Shown one piece after another: positions 16,412-25,716 of a stretch of DNA of 64,000 nucleotides; the stretch's first letter is position 1, and the number at the start of each line of letters is the position of its first letter. This DNA comes from BP-133 sp040756995 (lineage in GTDB: Bacteria; Actinomycetota; Acidimicrobiia; IMCC26256; BP-133), in assembly GCA_040756995.1 (NCBI GenBank), contig JBFLYK010000034.1, positions 21,840 through 85,839 of the forward strand, read 5' to 3'. Under the pieces are notes generated by a model. It was not told the DNA's origin and ran no database searches. It saw nothing but the letters and a program-made list of their open reading frames with translations. Position numbers and translations under genes: made by a program.

Positions 16412-16428
16412 ACACCAGGGCGGGCGCG

Positions 16429-19068
16429 GTGCGGCAGTGCGGTTCAGCGGGGGGCGAGTGGCCGCTGATCGGCCGAACGGCCGAGTTGCAGCGGATCGGC
16501 GAGTACCTCGACCGCGGTGTCGGAGGAGTCGTTCTCGCCGGGCCGGCCGGAGTGGGCAAGACCCGCCTCGCCCTGGAAGGGTTGTCGCTGGCGTCGGCCC
16601 GGGGCTTCGTTCCAATCCGGGTGGCCGCCACTCAGGCGACGGCCAAACTGCCCTTCGGCGCCTTTGCACCACTGCTTCCCGACGTGGCGGCCGGCACCGA
16701 TCTCACGGAGGTCCTCCGCCAGGTCGGACGGGCGATCGTCCGGTCCGGCGAAGGGAAACCCGTGGCCCTCCTGGTCGACGACGCTCATCTGCTCGACGAG
16801 GCCTCAGCGGCGCTGACGTACCAGATGGCGGTGGCGAACGACACCTTCGTCCTGACCACCGTCCGTTCCGGCGAACGGGCGTCGGAGGCCGTCGTGGCTC
16901 TGTGGAAGGACGCCGTGGCGGGACGGCTGGAGCTCGGACCTCTCTCCGCCGAGGAGGTCGGTCAGTTCGTGGAAGCCGTCCTCGGCGGTCCGGCCAGCGG
17001 GGCGGTCAGCCAGCGGTTCTTCGAGCTCTCCGAAGGCAATGCCCTCTTCCTGCGCGAGCTCGTCCTCGCCGCCCTCGAGAGCGGAAACCTCCGTCACGAG
17101 GGCGGGATCTGGCGCCTGCACGGACCGCTGCCCGCCTCCGCCCGACTGGTGGAGCTGCTGGCGTCCCGTCTCGCCGGGGTCGGTGAGGCGGAGCGCGAGG
17201 CCCTCCAGGTACTCGCCATCTCCGAACCGATGGGTGTCGAGCCGTTCCAGGCGCTGAGCGGGCTCGACGACGTCGAAGCTCTCGAGGCCCGCCAATTGGT
17301 GCGCGTCGACCGCGACGGCCGCCGCTTCAAGGTGCGATTGGTGCACCCGCTCTACGGAGAGGTGCTCCGGGCCCGCCTGTCCCCGCTGCGCACCCGGGCG
17401 TTGGCCCGGGCCATCGCCGACGTCGTCGAGGCGACCGGCATGCGACGTCGGGAGGACGTCCTGCGGGTGGCGACCTGGCGCCTCGAAGCCGGAGGCGTTC
17501 TCGAACCGAAGCTGATGCTCACCGGGGCCCGGCTGGCGCTGGCCGGCCACGATCTCGACCTGGCCGACCGCCTGGCTCGGGCCGCGGTCGAAGCGGGAGG
17601 CGGATTCGACGCCGCGCTGCTCGCCGCCCAGGTACTGAACCTCAGAGGGCGGGTCCAGGAGGCCGAAGCCGAACTGGCGACACTGAACGCCTGGACCACC
17701 AACGACTCCGAGCGGGGGCTCGTGGCGGTCACCCGTATGGACAACCTGACCTACGGGCTCGGTCGCTACGACGAAGCCCTTCGGGTCGGAGAAGAAGCGG
17801 AAGCATCGATCTCGGAGAGAGCCTGGCTCCACGAGATCGCCGCCCGCCGAGCCGCCATCCTCATTCGCACGGAGGGACCCAGGGCGGCGGCCGAGGCTTC
17901 AGAGCCGGTCCGCCGGGAAGGCCAGGGACGAGCGTTCGTCTGGGCCAGCATCTTCGGGGGCATCGGGCTGGCCAAGATGGGCCGGTTGGAGGCCGCGCTC
18001 GAAGCGGCGGCCAACGGTCACCGCGCTTACCTGGCCCTGACCGGCCCGCAGCTCCAGTGGCCGCCCGAGGTCATGCCGTTCGTCCGGGTGGAAGCTCTGC
18101 TCCATGCCGGCCACCTGCACGAGGCAGAGAGCGAGGCCACGGGCGCCTACCGCCAGGCGCTGGCCGAGGGCGTGGTGGAGATGCAGGCCGTCCACGCCTG
18201 GCAGCTGGCCAAGGTTCTCCTGGCCCGGGGGCGCGTCGCCGCCGCGGTGCGCCTCGGCCGCGAAGCCGCCGGCCTGCTCCGTGACCTCCGGCGGCCCCCG
18301 TTTCTGGCCTATGCCCTCACGGTCGTGGCGACGGCGCATGCGCTGCGAGGAGAAGTGGACGAGGCGCAGGCCGGGCTGAGCGAGATCGAGAGGATCGCCC
18401 TCCCGCGCCGCAACGTGTGGGCCGTCGAGGCCCTTCAGGCCCGGGCCTGGACGGTCGTGGCGGCCGGCGATCTCGTCGCGGCACGCCACCTCCTGAAGGA
18501 CGCCGCCCGGCTGGGACTGGCCACCGGGGATCGGGCGGGCGAGGCCGCCGCCCTGCACGACCTTGCCCGGCTCGGCGCGGGAGCGCAGGTCGTCGATCAG
18601 CTCGGCGCCGCCGCGGCCGACATGGAAGGTGACCTTGCCGGCGCCAGGGCATCCCACGCCGTGGCTCTGGTCGGGGGTGACCCGGCCGGGCTGGAACAGG
18701 TCTCGGCCCGGTTCCGGGCCTTGGGGGCCGACCTGCTGGCCGCCGAGGCCGCCGCCGACGCCGCCGTCCTCTACCGCCGGGTGGGCGACCGCCGCAAGGC
18801 GGCCGCCGCGGAGCGCGAAGCTCGGGCGCTGGCCCGGTGTTGCGAGGGCGCCCTCACCCCCGCCCTCGGCGTGGTCACGGTACGGGCGACACTCTCCCGC
18901 CGAGAGCTGGAGATCGCCCGGCTGGCCGCCGCCGGTGTGGCCAACAAGGAGATCGCCCGTCGCCTGTGCGTCTCGTTGCACACCGTACAGAACACCCTGC
19001 ACGCCAGCTACGAGAAGCTCGGGGTGCACGGCCGCGCCGAGCTGGCGCAGGCGCTCGAGGGTTACTGA
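16429..19068 (+). CDS. Large ATP-binding LuxR-family regulator (LAL type)
   Basis: An 879-residue regulator with an N-terminal STAND/AAA ATPase, a long helical repeat region and a C-terminal LuxR helix-turn-helix. Walker A is GPAGVGKT (38-45) and Walker B is VALLVDDAHLLDE (about 108-120). Residues 330-800 are alpha-helical repeats of TPR character. The DNA-binding domain is at about 815-875 (LSRRELEIARLAAAGVANKE, VSLHTVQNTLHASYEKLGVH). Such proteins are ligand-sensing activators, often of catabolic or secondary-metabolism operons. The GTG at 16429 is the only early start in frame before the ATPase. Targets may include the desaturase gene just downstream; this is inference. Confidence 0.85.
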   Translation: MRQCGSAGGEWPLIGRTAELQRIGEYLDRGVGGVVLAGPAGVGKTRLALEGLSLASARGFVPIRVAATQATAKLPFGAFAPLLPDVAAGTDLTEVLRQVGRAIVRSGEGKPVALLVDDAHLLDEASAALTYQMAVANDTFVLTTVRSGERASEAVVALWKDAVAGRLELGPLSAEEVGQFVEAVLGGPASGAVSQRFFELSEGNALFLRELVLAALESGNLRHEGGIWRLHGPLPASARLVELLASRLAGVGEAEREALQVLAISEPMGVEPFQALSGLDDVEALEARQLVRVDRDGRRFKVRLVHPLYGEVLRARLSPLRTRALARAIADVVEATGMRRREDVLRVATWRLEAGGVLEPKLMLTGARLALAGHDLDLADRLARAAVEAGGGFDAALLAAQVLNLRGRVQEAEAELATLNAWTTNDSERGLVAVTRMDNLTYGLGRYDEALRVGEEAEASISERAWLHEIAARRAAILIRTEGPRAAAEASEPVRREGQGRAFVWASIFGGIGLAKMGRLEAALEAAANGHRAYLALTGPQLQWPPEVMPFVRVEALLHAGHLHEAESEATGAYRQALAEGVVEMQAVHAWQLAKVLLARGRVAAAVRLGREAAGLLRDLRRPPFLAYALTVVATAHALRGEVDEAQAGLSEIERIALPRRNVWAVEALQARAWTVVAAGDLVAARHLLKDAARLGLATGDRAGEAAALHDLARLGAGAQVVDQLGAAAADMEGDLAGARASHAVALVGGDPAGLEQVSARFRALGADLLAAEAAADAAVLYRRVGDRRKAAAAEREARALARCCEGALTPALGVVTVRATLSRRELEIARLAAAGVANKEIARRLCVSLHTVQNTLHASYEKLGVHGRAELAQALEGY

Positions 19069-19197
19069 CGGGCCACCATGAATGGTCGCCGCGGAAAGTC
19101 GAATGGCGGGCATTCTCCCCGGACCGGGCGCACCTGGTGCATGGTCGGAACGCCAGGGAGCGAAAGCCGGCCGGTCGAGACGGGGAGGGAACGCGCC

Positions 19198-20076
19198 ATG
19201 GCGTCGACGCTGCTGCCGCCGCCCGGTACGACCGAACAGGCCGGCCCCCGGGTCGACCGGCGTCTGCGCGGTGTTCCCGACCTTCCCCCATGGCAGAACC
19301 CCACGCTCTGGCTCTTCGTCTTCGCCGCGGCCCTCGTCGGAGGGGCCAGCACCGGCTACGTGCAGGGCTGGATCGCTCCCGCCCTGAGCGTGCCGGTCAG
19401 CGCCGTCGGGATCTACCTCGGTTTCACCGTCCTCCACGAGAGCGTCCACCGGCTCGTCCACAAGAACCGGTTCCTCAACGACATCCTCGGCTGGCCCACC
19501 GGTCTGGCGATCACTCTTCCGCAGACCACTTTCCGGGCGGTCCATCTCATGCACCACTCGCAGACCAACAACCCGCAGGTGGACCCGGACTTCTTCGTCG
19601 GGCAGGGTCCGTGGTGGCAGTTTCCCGTTCGGATGCTTTCGCCGCTGTGGGAGTACCGCATCAAGTACTTCCGCGGCCGCTGGTGGCGAAACCGGTGGGA
19701 GCTGGCCGCCGAGCTCGCCACCGAGCTCGCCATCGTGGCGCTGGTGGTTGGTTCGGTGGTCACGGGCCGTTTCGGTGACCTGTTCATTCTGTGGCTGGCT
19801 CCCGCCATGGTGGCGGTGATCTTCCTGGCGTGGGCCTTCGACAAGGTTCCGCACACGCCCTACGACAGCCGCCAGCGGTTCTTCGACACCCGGGCGTACC
19901 CCAGCCGGCTGCTCAACTGGCTGCTGCTCGGCCAGAACTACCACCTGGTCCACCACGCCTGGGTGACCATCGCCTGGTTCCGCTACGAGCAGGCGTTCCG
20001 GGCCGTCGGCCCCGAACTGGCATCCATGGGCGCCCGGGTCAACCGGGGTGACCAGAAGCGTCCCCTCAAAGGCTGA
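19198..20076 (+). CDS. Membrane fatty-acid desaturase/carotenoid-hydroxylase-like protein
   Basis: A 292-residue integral-membrane di-iron enzyme. The three His clusters of the desaturase superfamily are present: HESVHRLVH (about 79-87), HLMHH (about 117-121) and HLVHH (near 250). Hydrophobic segments around 38-58, 60-78, 175-195 and 198-215 fit two hairpins. The short spacing between boxes one and two and the overall length are closer to beta-carotene ketolases/hydroxylases than to long acyl-lipid desaturases; substrate left open. The ATG at 19198 is chosen because GGGGAGGG lies 9 bases upstream; an in-frame ATG at 19078 has no such site. The receiver-domain gene follows after 18 bases. Confidence 0.75.
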   Translation: MASTLLPPPGTTEQAGPRVDRRLRGVPDLPPWQNPTLWLFVFAAALVGGASTGYVQGWIAPALSVPVSAVGIYLGFTVLHESVHRLVHKNRFLNDILGWPTGLAITLPQTTFRAVHLMHHSQTNNPQVDPDFFVGQGPWWQFPVRMLSPLWEYRIKYFRGRWWRNRWELAAELATELAIVALVVGSVVTGRFGDLFILWLAPAMVAVIFLAWAFDKVPHTPYDSRQRFFDTRAYPSRLLNWLLLGQNYHLVHHAWVTIAWFRYEQAFRAVGPELASMGARVNRGDQKRPLKG

Positions 20077-20094
20077 CCGCGGGGGAGGCCGACC

Positions 20095-20763
20095 ATGCAA
20101 TCGCTCACGTTCGAGAGCCCGTTGGTGCGGGCCGAGCCGAGCTGGGTGCTGGTGGTCGACGGTGACCCGAACGACCGGATGCAGGCCTTTCGCCTTCTCG
20201 AGCGGGAGGGCCTCCACGCCACGGTGGCGGAAAACGGCCGTGCCGCGCTCGACCTGCTGGCGGCTGAACCTTTCGACCTGGTGCTCCTCGACCTGACGCT
20301 CCCGGGGCGAGAGGGTTTCGAGGTCCTCAGCACGATCAGGAACGATCACCGGCTGAGCCAGATCCCCGTCGTCGTCACGGGACCTCGGGGTGACGCCGAC
20401 GGGATGGTCGGGTCTCTGGAGCTCGGCGCCGACGACTACGTCCCCAAACCGTTCGAGCCGGCGGTGGTCCGCTTGCGGGTCGACGTTGCGCTCACGAAGA
20501 AGCGGCTCCGCGACTGTCTCGTCGGTTACCTCGACGCCATGAGCCATGTGGCTGAGGCCGCAACCGCCCTGACGCGGGGCGGCTCCGACCCGGCCGCGCT
20601 GAGGCTGCTGGCCCGCCGCGCCGACCCGCTGGGGCGCCTGGCCCGGGTGGTGCTGGACATGGCGGCTGAGCTCGAGACCTCGTCACGTAGGACCGCTCAT
20701 CCGAGCCGGAAACGACAGCCAGCGACGTCGGCTGGCGGCGAAAGAGGTGATGGCGTTGCGTAG
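20095..20763 (+). CDS. Single-domain response regulator (receiver only)
   Basis: A 222-residue protein with a CheY-like receiver at about 15-135 and no recognised output domain. The phospho-acceptor Asp is in LVLLDLTLPG, the signalling Thr in VVVTG, and the Lys in YVPKPFEP. The acidic pair at the N-terminus is altered: VVDGDPND has Gly where the second acidic residue normally stands, though a nearby Asp may substitute. The tail (140-222) is helical and then basic and disordered. No histidine kinase is adjacent, so the partner is unknown. Its end overlaps the start of the lipoprotein gene. The SpoIIE-type phosphatase at 22515 may belong to the same signalling set. Confidence 0.75.
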   Translation: MQSLTFESPLVRAEPSWVLVVDGDPNDRMQAFRLLEREGLHATVAENGRAALDLLAAEPFDLVLLDLTLPGREGFEVLSTIRNDHRLSQIPVVVTGPRGDADGMVGSLELGADDYVPKPFEPAVVRLRVDVALTKKRLRDCLVGYLDAMSHVAEAATALTRGGSDPAALRLLARRADPLGRLARVVLDMAAELETSSRRTAHPSRKRQPATSAGGERGDGVA

Positions 20764-22420
20764 ACGGTGCAAGTGGATCGCAGTGCTCGGCATTCTGGCC
20801 CTTCTCGGGGCCGCCTGTTCCGGCGGCTCCTCGAACGAATCGTCGTCGAAGCCCTCGACGGCGGCGGAAGCCGAGGCGGCTTCGCCTGCCCCGGACGGGA
20901 ACGGAACGACGGCGCCGGCCTCCGAGACCCCGGGGCCGGTGCCCCCGGTCACGCCCGACGGCTCCGCCGACCCCTCGGCCACGGCCGCCGCGGCGCCGGC
21001 GGGCCCGGCCTCGTCGGCGGCCGGGAGCAGCCGCCCGAAGGGTGGTGGAGGGACCGCTTCGGGTGCCTCCACGCCGGACCAGCGCGCCGGCGGGCCGAAG
21101 CCGCAGGAGACGGCGGCGGCGAGCCCCGGGAAACCCGCCGGTCCGCCGGGGGCCCCTTCGCCGGCGACACCCCATGTCCCCGGCGCTCCGAAGGCCAACT
21201 ACGCCTCTGACGTCGGTGTGACCGCCGAGACCATCCGCCTCGGGACGATCAACATGACGTCGGCCACCCGGAGCCTCGGGCCGGCCATCGCCGGAGTGCA
21301 GGAACAGAACCTGGACGCGGCGGTCAAGTACATCAACCGCACCGGCGGCGTCGCCGGTCGCAAGCTGCAGCTCGTCACCTGTGACGACGGCGGCGACATC
21401 GCCCGGGGCCGGGCCTGTTACGAGAAGCTGAAGGACAACGTCTTCGCTCTCCTGCCGTCGATCAGCTGGCTGACGGACGTCATCCACGACCGGCTCGTCA
21501 AGGACAAGGTGCCGTGGCTGTCGTGGGGCTGGTTCAAGAGCGAGTACGAGGACCCGTGGATGTTCCCGTGCCACGCCAACGGGATGCGGGAGGCCTCGGC
21601 CGCCGCCGACTGGGTGGCCAAGGTCGTCAAGCCCAAGACCGTCGGCATCATGTACCTCAACGTCAGCGAGGACATCGCGGCCAAGGACGTCGCCACCAAG
21701 CAACTGGCCAAGCACAACATCAAGGTCGTCCAGGCGGTGGCGCAGGAGTGGGACTCACCCGACGAGTCGCAGCACGTGCTGGCGATGCGAGCGGCCGACC
21801 CCGACTTCGTCATGTCGTTCTCGTGGCCCGCGCCGGTGGCCAAGTTCATGCACGACGCCAATGCCCAGAAGTGGGCCCCGAAGCTGGGCTACATCGCCAA
21901 TCACCTCACCGGCGATCCCGGCTACGGCCCCATCCTCGGCGAGTACGTCAAGGACAAGGTGTACACGATCACCTCGTGGGCTGTCCCCACCGCCCCGAGC
22001 GCCGACAACCCGGAGGCACAGAGCGACGAGATGAAGCTGTTCACGGCCGAGCTGCTCCGGACCAATGGTCGGGAGTACCAGGGCTTCAGGTGGCGCTACG
22101 CCGGGATGCACCACATCACCCAATCGGGGTGGATCTGCACCCGCATCCTGGCCAAGGCGGCCGCCGAGCTGGGCCCCGACCTCACCCGGGACGGGCTGAA
22201 GAAGGTCCTGGAGTCCCGCGGCTGGGAGTCCGGCATGGGAGTGACGCTCTACTGGCCGCCCACCGACCACAATGACCCGCCGTACTCGTTCAACCGGGAG
22301 TTCATCTACAAGTGGGTCGGCGCCGACGACGGCGGTTGGGACTTCAAGCGGATCCTCCCTGACCCGGTCTTCGACTGCGCCGCAGGCAACATTCCGGCCG
22401 GCGCCCGGACCCTCTGCTGA
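20750..22420 (+). CDS. Orphan ABC-type substrate-binding lipoprotein (Leu/Ile/Val-binding fold)
   Basis: A 556-residue secreted lipoprotein. The signal peptide ends in the lipobox LLGAACS with acylated Cys at about residue 23. Residues 25-145 are a long disordered Ser/Ala/Pro/Gly linker, then a Peripla_BP_6 domain starts at GVTAETIRLGTINM and runs to the end. ABC permease and ATPase genes are absent around it, so it may serve a distant transporter or act as a sensor. Start choice is uncertain: ATG at 20750 is used, but the AAAGAGG at 20741-20747 is better spaced for a TTG at 20756, which keeps the whole signal peptide. It overlaps the receiver gene by 14 bases. Confidence 0.8.
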   Translation: MALRRRCKWIAVLGILALLGAACSGGSSNESSSKPSTAAEAEAASPAPDGNGTTAPASETPGPVPPVTPDGSADPSATAAAAPAGPASSAAGSSRPKGGGGTASGASTPDQRAGGPKPQETAAASPGKPAGPPGAPSPATPHVPGAPKANYASDVGVTAETIRLGTINMTSATRSLGPAIAGVQEQNLDAAVKYINRTGGVAGRKLQLVTCDDGGDIARGRACYEKLKDNVFALLPSISWLTDVIHDRLVKDKVPWLSWGWFKSEYEDPWMFPCHANGMREASAAADWVAKVVKPKTVGIMYLNVSEDIAAKDVATKQLAKHNIKVVQAVAQEWDSPDESQHVLAMRAADPDFVMSFSWPAPVAKFMHDANAQKWAPKLGYIANHLTGDPGYGPILGEYVKDKVYTITSWAVPTAPSADNPEAQSDEMKLFTAELLRTNGREYQGFRWRYAGMHHITQSGWICTRILAKAAAELGPDLTRDGLKKVLESRGWESGMGVTLYWPPTDHNDPPYSFNREFIYKWVGADDGGWDFKRILPDPVFDCAAGNIPAGARTLC

Positions 22421-22502
22421 CCGGCTTCGAAGTCAGACCCTCTCAGTTTCTTCCACGTCCGGGCCGCCCGATCGACCGGTCGGCGGGTCTCCGGGGACCG
22501 CG

Positions 22503-22508
22503 TACGCT
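22503..22508 (+). promoter_or_regulatory. -10 box of a probable leaderless promoter
   Basis: TACGCT fits the actinobacterial TANNNT consensus and ends exactly 6 bases before the GTG at 22515. No ribosome binding site is seen, so transcription probably starts at or next to the start codon. Confidence 0.5.
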
Positions 22509-22514
22509 GGCGGT

Positions 22515-24551
22515 GTGTTCGACGTGCGGTCGTTCGGCCTCACCGACGTCCTCGACTGCAGCGCGGCGCTCCGGCGATGCGGTGAGCACGCCTCGTCGGT
22601 GGAGGGGGCGGCCCGGGCCGTGGTCGAGTACCTCTATGAGCACCTCATCGACAAGGAGAGCGACCGGTCCGCCCTGGCCCTGGTGCGTCTCTACAAGACC
22701 CACCGGTTCGACGAGCTCCAGGCGGATCTCCGCGCCGAGGCCGAGGAGGTCGCGCCGGGCCGGCTGGTCGCACCGGAGGTGCCCTGTCTCGTCCTCCTGG
22801 GCACGGCCGGCGACGAGCCGGCCTGGAACGACCGTCGCCGGTCGCGGTCGCACGGGGTCATCCCGCTGCTCGATCCGGCGTCGCTGAGCGCCTTGCCGCT
22901 GGTCTACGAGCTGACCCGCCAGATCGGTTTCGGCGAGACCGAACTCTTCCACCCCGACCCCGAGCTGTTCTTCGCCACCGGCGGTCAGCCCGGAGGCGTG
23001 TTCCATGTGCCGGATACCTCCGAGACCGAGTTCGGGCCGGCGCAGCAGGCGTTCTTCGAGACCTACGGCATCCGCTCGGTGGTCGGCTTCGGCGGGCTGC
23101 TGCCGAGCGGATACCCCTTCGCCGTGGTCATGTTCGCCAAAGTACCGATCACCCGGGACATCGCTGACTCCTTCGCTCCCTTGACCTTCGCCACCCAGCC
23201 GGCCCTGCTGCCCTTTATCGAACGGCGGCTGTTCGACAGCGACCCCGAGGACACCACGTGCAATCTCGAGCGGGACTGCCGGATGGCCCGGGCCGAGTCG
23301 GTCGCCCTCCGTCATCTGCTCGAGACGCGCCACGAAGTGGCGACCGAACAGGCCAGGAGACTGGAGCAGGCCCGGCAGGAGGCGGAGGACCGGGCGTTGG
23401 CCCTGGCCCGCTCCCAGCGCAGGCTCGAGGCGAGCGAGGCGACGAAAGCCGCCATCCTCAACGCGGCGTTGGACGCCATCATCACCATGGACTTCGAGGG
23501 CCGGATCGTCGACTTCAACCCCGCCGCCGAGATCATCTTCGGCTACCGGCGGGAGGAGGCCGTCGGCCGGCTCCTCGGCGACCTCCTCGTGCCCCCCGGG
23601 CTGCGAGCCGCCCACAGCGACGGTCTGGAACGGTACCGGCAGACGGGGAGAGGCCCCATCCTCGGCCGGCGCATCGAGACCTCGGCGCTCCGGTCGGACG
23701 GGACCGAGTTTCCCGCCGAGCTGACGGTCGCCGCCGTGGAGGCGGGCGGCGTGCGCTCGTTCAGCGGCCACGTCCGGGACATCACCGAACGCGTCCGGAC
23801 CGAGGAGGCCCTCCGGGAGGCGGGCCTGCGGTACGCCCACATCGCCCGCCGGCTCCAGGCGAGCCTGCTCCCGCCCGACCTCCCTGACATTCCCGGGGTC
23901 GAGCTCGCCTCCCGCTACAGCCCCGGAGACGAACGGCTCGACGTCGGCGGTGACTTCTACGATGCCTTCGAGGTCGGAAAGGGCCGGTGGGGAATCGTCC
24001 TCGGGGACGTGATGGGCAAAGGGGTCGACGCCGCCGCCACCACCGCACTGGCCCGCCACACCGTCCGGGCCGCCGCCATCCGCAACACCGACCCGACCGC
24101 CGTGCTCCAGGTCCTGAACGAAGCGCTCTACCGGCACGACCCCGATCGGTTCTGCACCGCCGTCTTCGCCTTCGTCAACCCGGAGCGTCGACGACAACTG
24201 GCGGTGGCCTCCGGCGGCCACCCCCTGCCGCTCCTGCGGACGACGGACGGCGTTGCCACCGTCGCCGCCGCCGGCCCGCTCCTCGGACCCTTCCCCGACT
24301 GGGACGGCCGGGCCGCCCGGGTCACCCTCGAACCGGGCGATCTGATCCTGTTCTACAGCGACGGTGTCACCGAAGCCCGCCGGGAGGGCGAGGAGTTCGG
24401 CCACGAACGGCTCCTCGCCACGGTCGCCGCCACCGGGGCCGCCGGCGCCGAGGACACCGTGAGGAGAGTCCTCGACGCAGTGACGGCCTTCGCCACGGAG
24501 CCCTCGGACGACGTCGCCGTCCTCGCGCTCCATGCGCCGCCGGCCGGCTGA
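22515..24551 (+). CDS. PAS-containing SpoIIE/PP2C-type serine phosphatase
   Basis: A 678-residue cytosolic signalling phosphatase. Residues 1-240 are an unassigned sensory region (perhaps GAF-like), about 250-300 a coiled coil rich in Ala/Glu/Arg, about 305-420 a PAS domain (AALDAIITMDFEGRIVDFNP, FSGHVRDITERVRTEE), and about 430-678 the PP2C/SpoIIE catalytic domain (DVGGDFYDAFEV, GDVMGKGVDAA, FYSDGVTEAR, SDDVAVLAL). Such enzymes dephosphorylate anti-sigma antagonists or produce partner-switching signals. No anti-sigma or antagonist gene is adjacent. The GTG start is supported by a TACGCT box 6 bases upstream; the longer frame upstream runs into the lipoprotein gene. Confidence 0.85.
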   Translation: MFDVRSFGLTDVLDCSAALRRCGEHASSVEGAARAVVEYLYEHLIDKESDRSALALVRLYKTHRFDELQADLRAEAEEVAPGRLVAPEVPCLVLLGTAGDEPAWNDRRRSRSHGVIPLLDPASLSALPLVYELTRQIGFGETELFHPDPELFFATGGQPGGVFHVPDTSETEFGPAQQAFFETYGIRSVVGFGGLLPSGYPFAVVMFAKVPITRDIADSFAPLTFATQPALLPFIERRLFDSDPEDTTCNLERDCRMARAESVALRHLLETRHEVATEQARRLEQARQEAEDRALALARSQRRLEASEATKAAILNAALDAIITMDFEGRIVDFNPAAEIIFGYRREEAVGRLLGDLLVPPGLRAAHSDGLERYRQTGRGPILGRRIETSALRSDGTEFPAELTVAAVEAGGVRSFSGHVRDITERVRTEEALREAGLRYAHIARRLQASLLPPDLPDIPGVELASRYSPGDERLDVGGDFYDAFEVGKGRWGIVLGDVMGKGVDAAATTALARHTVRAAAIRNTDPTAVLQVLNEALYRHDPDRFCTAVFAFVNPERRRQLAVASGGHPLPLLRTTDGVATVAAAGPLLGPFPDWDGRAARVTLEPGDLILFYSDGVTEARREGEEFGHERLLATVAATGAAGAEDTVRRVLDAVTAFATEPSDDVAVLALHAPPAG

Positions 24552-24561
24552 CTCGGCGACG

Positions 24562-25716
24562 TCACGGCCATCCGGGGACCGCGGCCAGCCGGCGGCGGAG
24601 CTCGTCGATGTCACCCTCGTTGTGGTAAAGACCGAAACCGATGCGCAGCCGGTCGTCGCGGTAGTCGGCGATCACGCCGGCGGCGTGGAGTGCGGCGTGG
24701 ACACCGGCCGCGTCGGCGAGGCGGAAGGTCAGGAAGTGGCCCCGCTCCCCCGCCGTTGCATCCTCAGGCGGAAGCAGCTCGGGATGGGGGCCGGCGGCCA
24801 GGAACCGCCGCTGCAGGCCCCGAACATGGGCGTGGATGTCGTCGACGGTGATCCCGAGGTCGTCGAGCCAGCGCTGGACAGCGTTGAACCGGTAGATGCC
24901 GGTGGGGTCGAAGGTCGCACCGAAGAGGCGGGCACCACCGGGGGCGTAGGCGACCTTGCCCGCGGAGCCGGCCGAGAGCTGGGCGAAGCCGGCGAACCAG
25001 CCGGTGTCCCGCGGGCGTTCGGCGTAGCCCGGTGGACAGTGGGCGAAGCAGGCGCCCTCGCCGGCCATGGCGTACTTGTAGCCGCCGGCCAGATAGAAGG
25101 CCCGGTCCTCGACGGCCGACAGGTCCGTGGGCACGGCCATGAAGCCGTGGTAGCCGTCGATCACGACCAGCGGCTCGGCGTCCGGCACCGCCGCCACCAG
25201 CGCCGCCACATCGGGCACGACATAGGCCGAGTTGAAGAAGACCTGCGACAGATACACGAGGTCGTGGCCGCCTCGACCGGCAGCTTCGGCGAAGCGCTCC
25301 GGAAACGAGGCGAACGGCTCGGCCGGCACCCGCTCCACCGCAGCCAGCCCGTCCTCCTCCAGGCGGGCGGCCTGACGGGCGAAGCTGTGGAACTCGGCAT
25401 CGGTGGTCAGGATCCGCACGGGCGGCGTCAGACACGACAGGAGCCGCATCACCAGCGCATGGGTGCTGGGGGCGAAGGCGATGGCCTCCGGATCCGACAG
25501 ACCCAACCGGCCGGTGATGTGGGCCGCCGCCTCGGGGAGGACCGAACCGAAGATCTCGTGCCACTTGTCATCGATGAGCCGGGCGGCGTCGAACCACGCC
25601 TGCTGCTGGGCCTCCAGCGTGACGTCAGGCCAGGGGTGGTGGCTGTGGGCGGCGACATGGAGCCGGCCCGGCACGGCGGCGAGGAACCGGCTGAAATGTC
25701 CGGCGTACGAACTCAC
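24562..25716 (-). CDS. kynU: Kynureninase
   Basis: A 384-residue PLP enzyme of aminotransferase fold type I that splits kynurenine to anthranilate and alanine. The lysine that binds PLP is in AGGYKYAMAGEGACF (about 213-227), with the phosphate-anchoring Asp in VVIDGYHGF. HVAAHSHHPWPD near the N-terminus is the family opening. It is slightly shorter than typical kynureninases (about 400-420). The GTG at 25716 overlaps the stop of the tryptophan dioxygenase gene (GTGA), a coupling that supports the assignment against other class V aminotransferases. It ends convergently with the phosphatase gene 10 bases away. Product anthranilate would feed the ligase at 26831. Confidence 0.85.
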   Translation of the reverse strand: MSSYAGHFSRFLAAVPGRLHVAAHSHHPWPDVTLEAQQQAWFDAARLIDDKWHEIFGSVLPEAAAHITGRLGLSDPEAIAFAPSTHALVMRLLSCLTPPVRILTTDAEFHSFARQAARLEEDGLAAVERVPAEPFASFPERFAEAAGRGGHDLVYLSQVFFNSAYVVPDVAALVAAVPDAEPLVVIDGYHGFMAVPTDLSAVEDRAFYLAGGYKYAMAGEGACFAHCPPGYAERPRDTGWFAGFAQLSAGSAGKVAYAPGGARLFGATFDPTGIYRFNAVQRWLDDLGITVDDIHAHVRGLQRRFLAAGPHPELLPPEDATAGERGHFLTFRLADAAGVHAALHAAGVIADYRDDRLRIGFGLYHNEGDIDELRRRLAAVPGWP

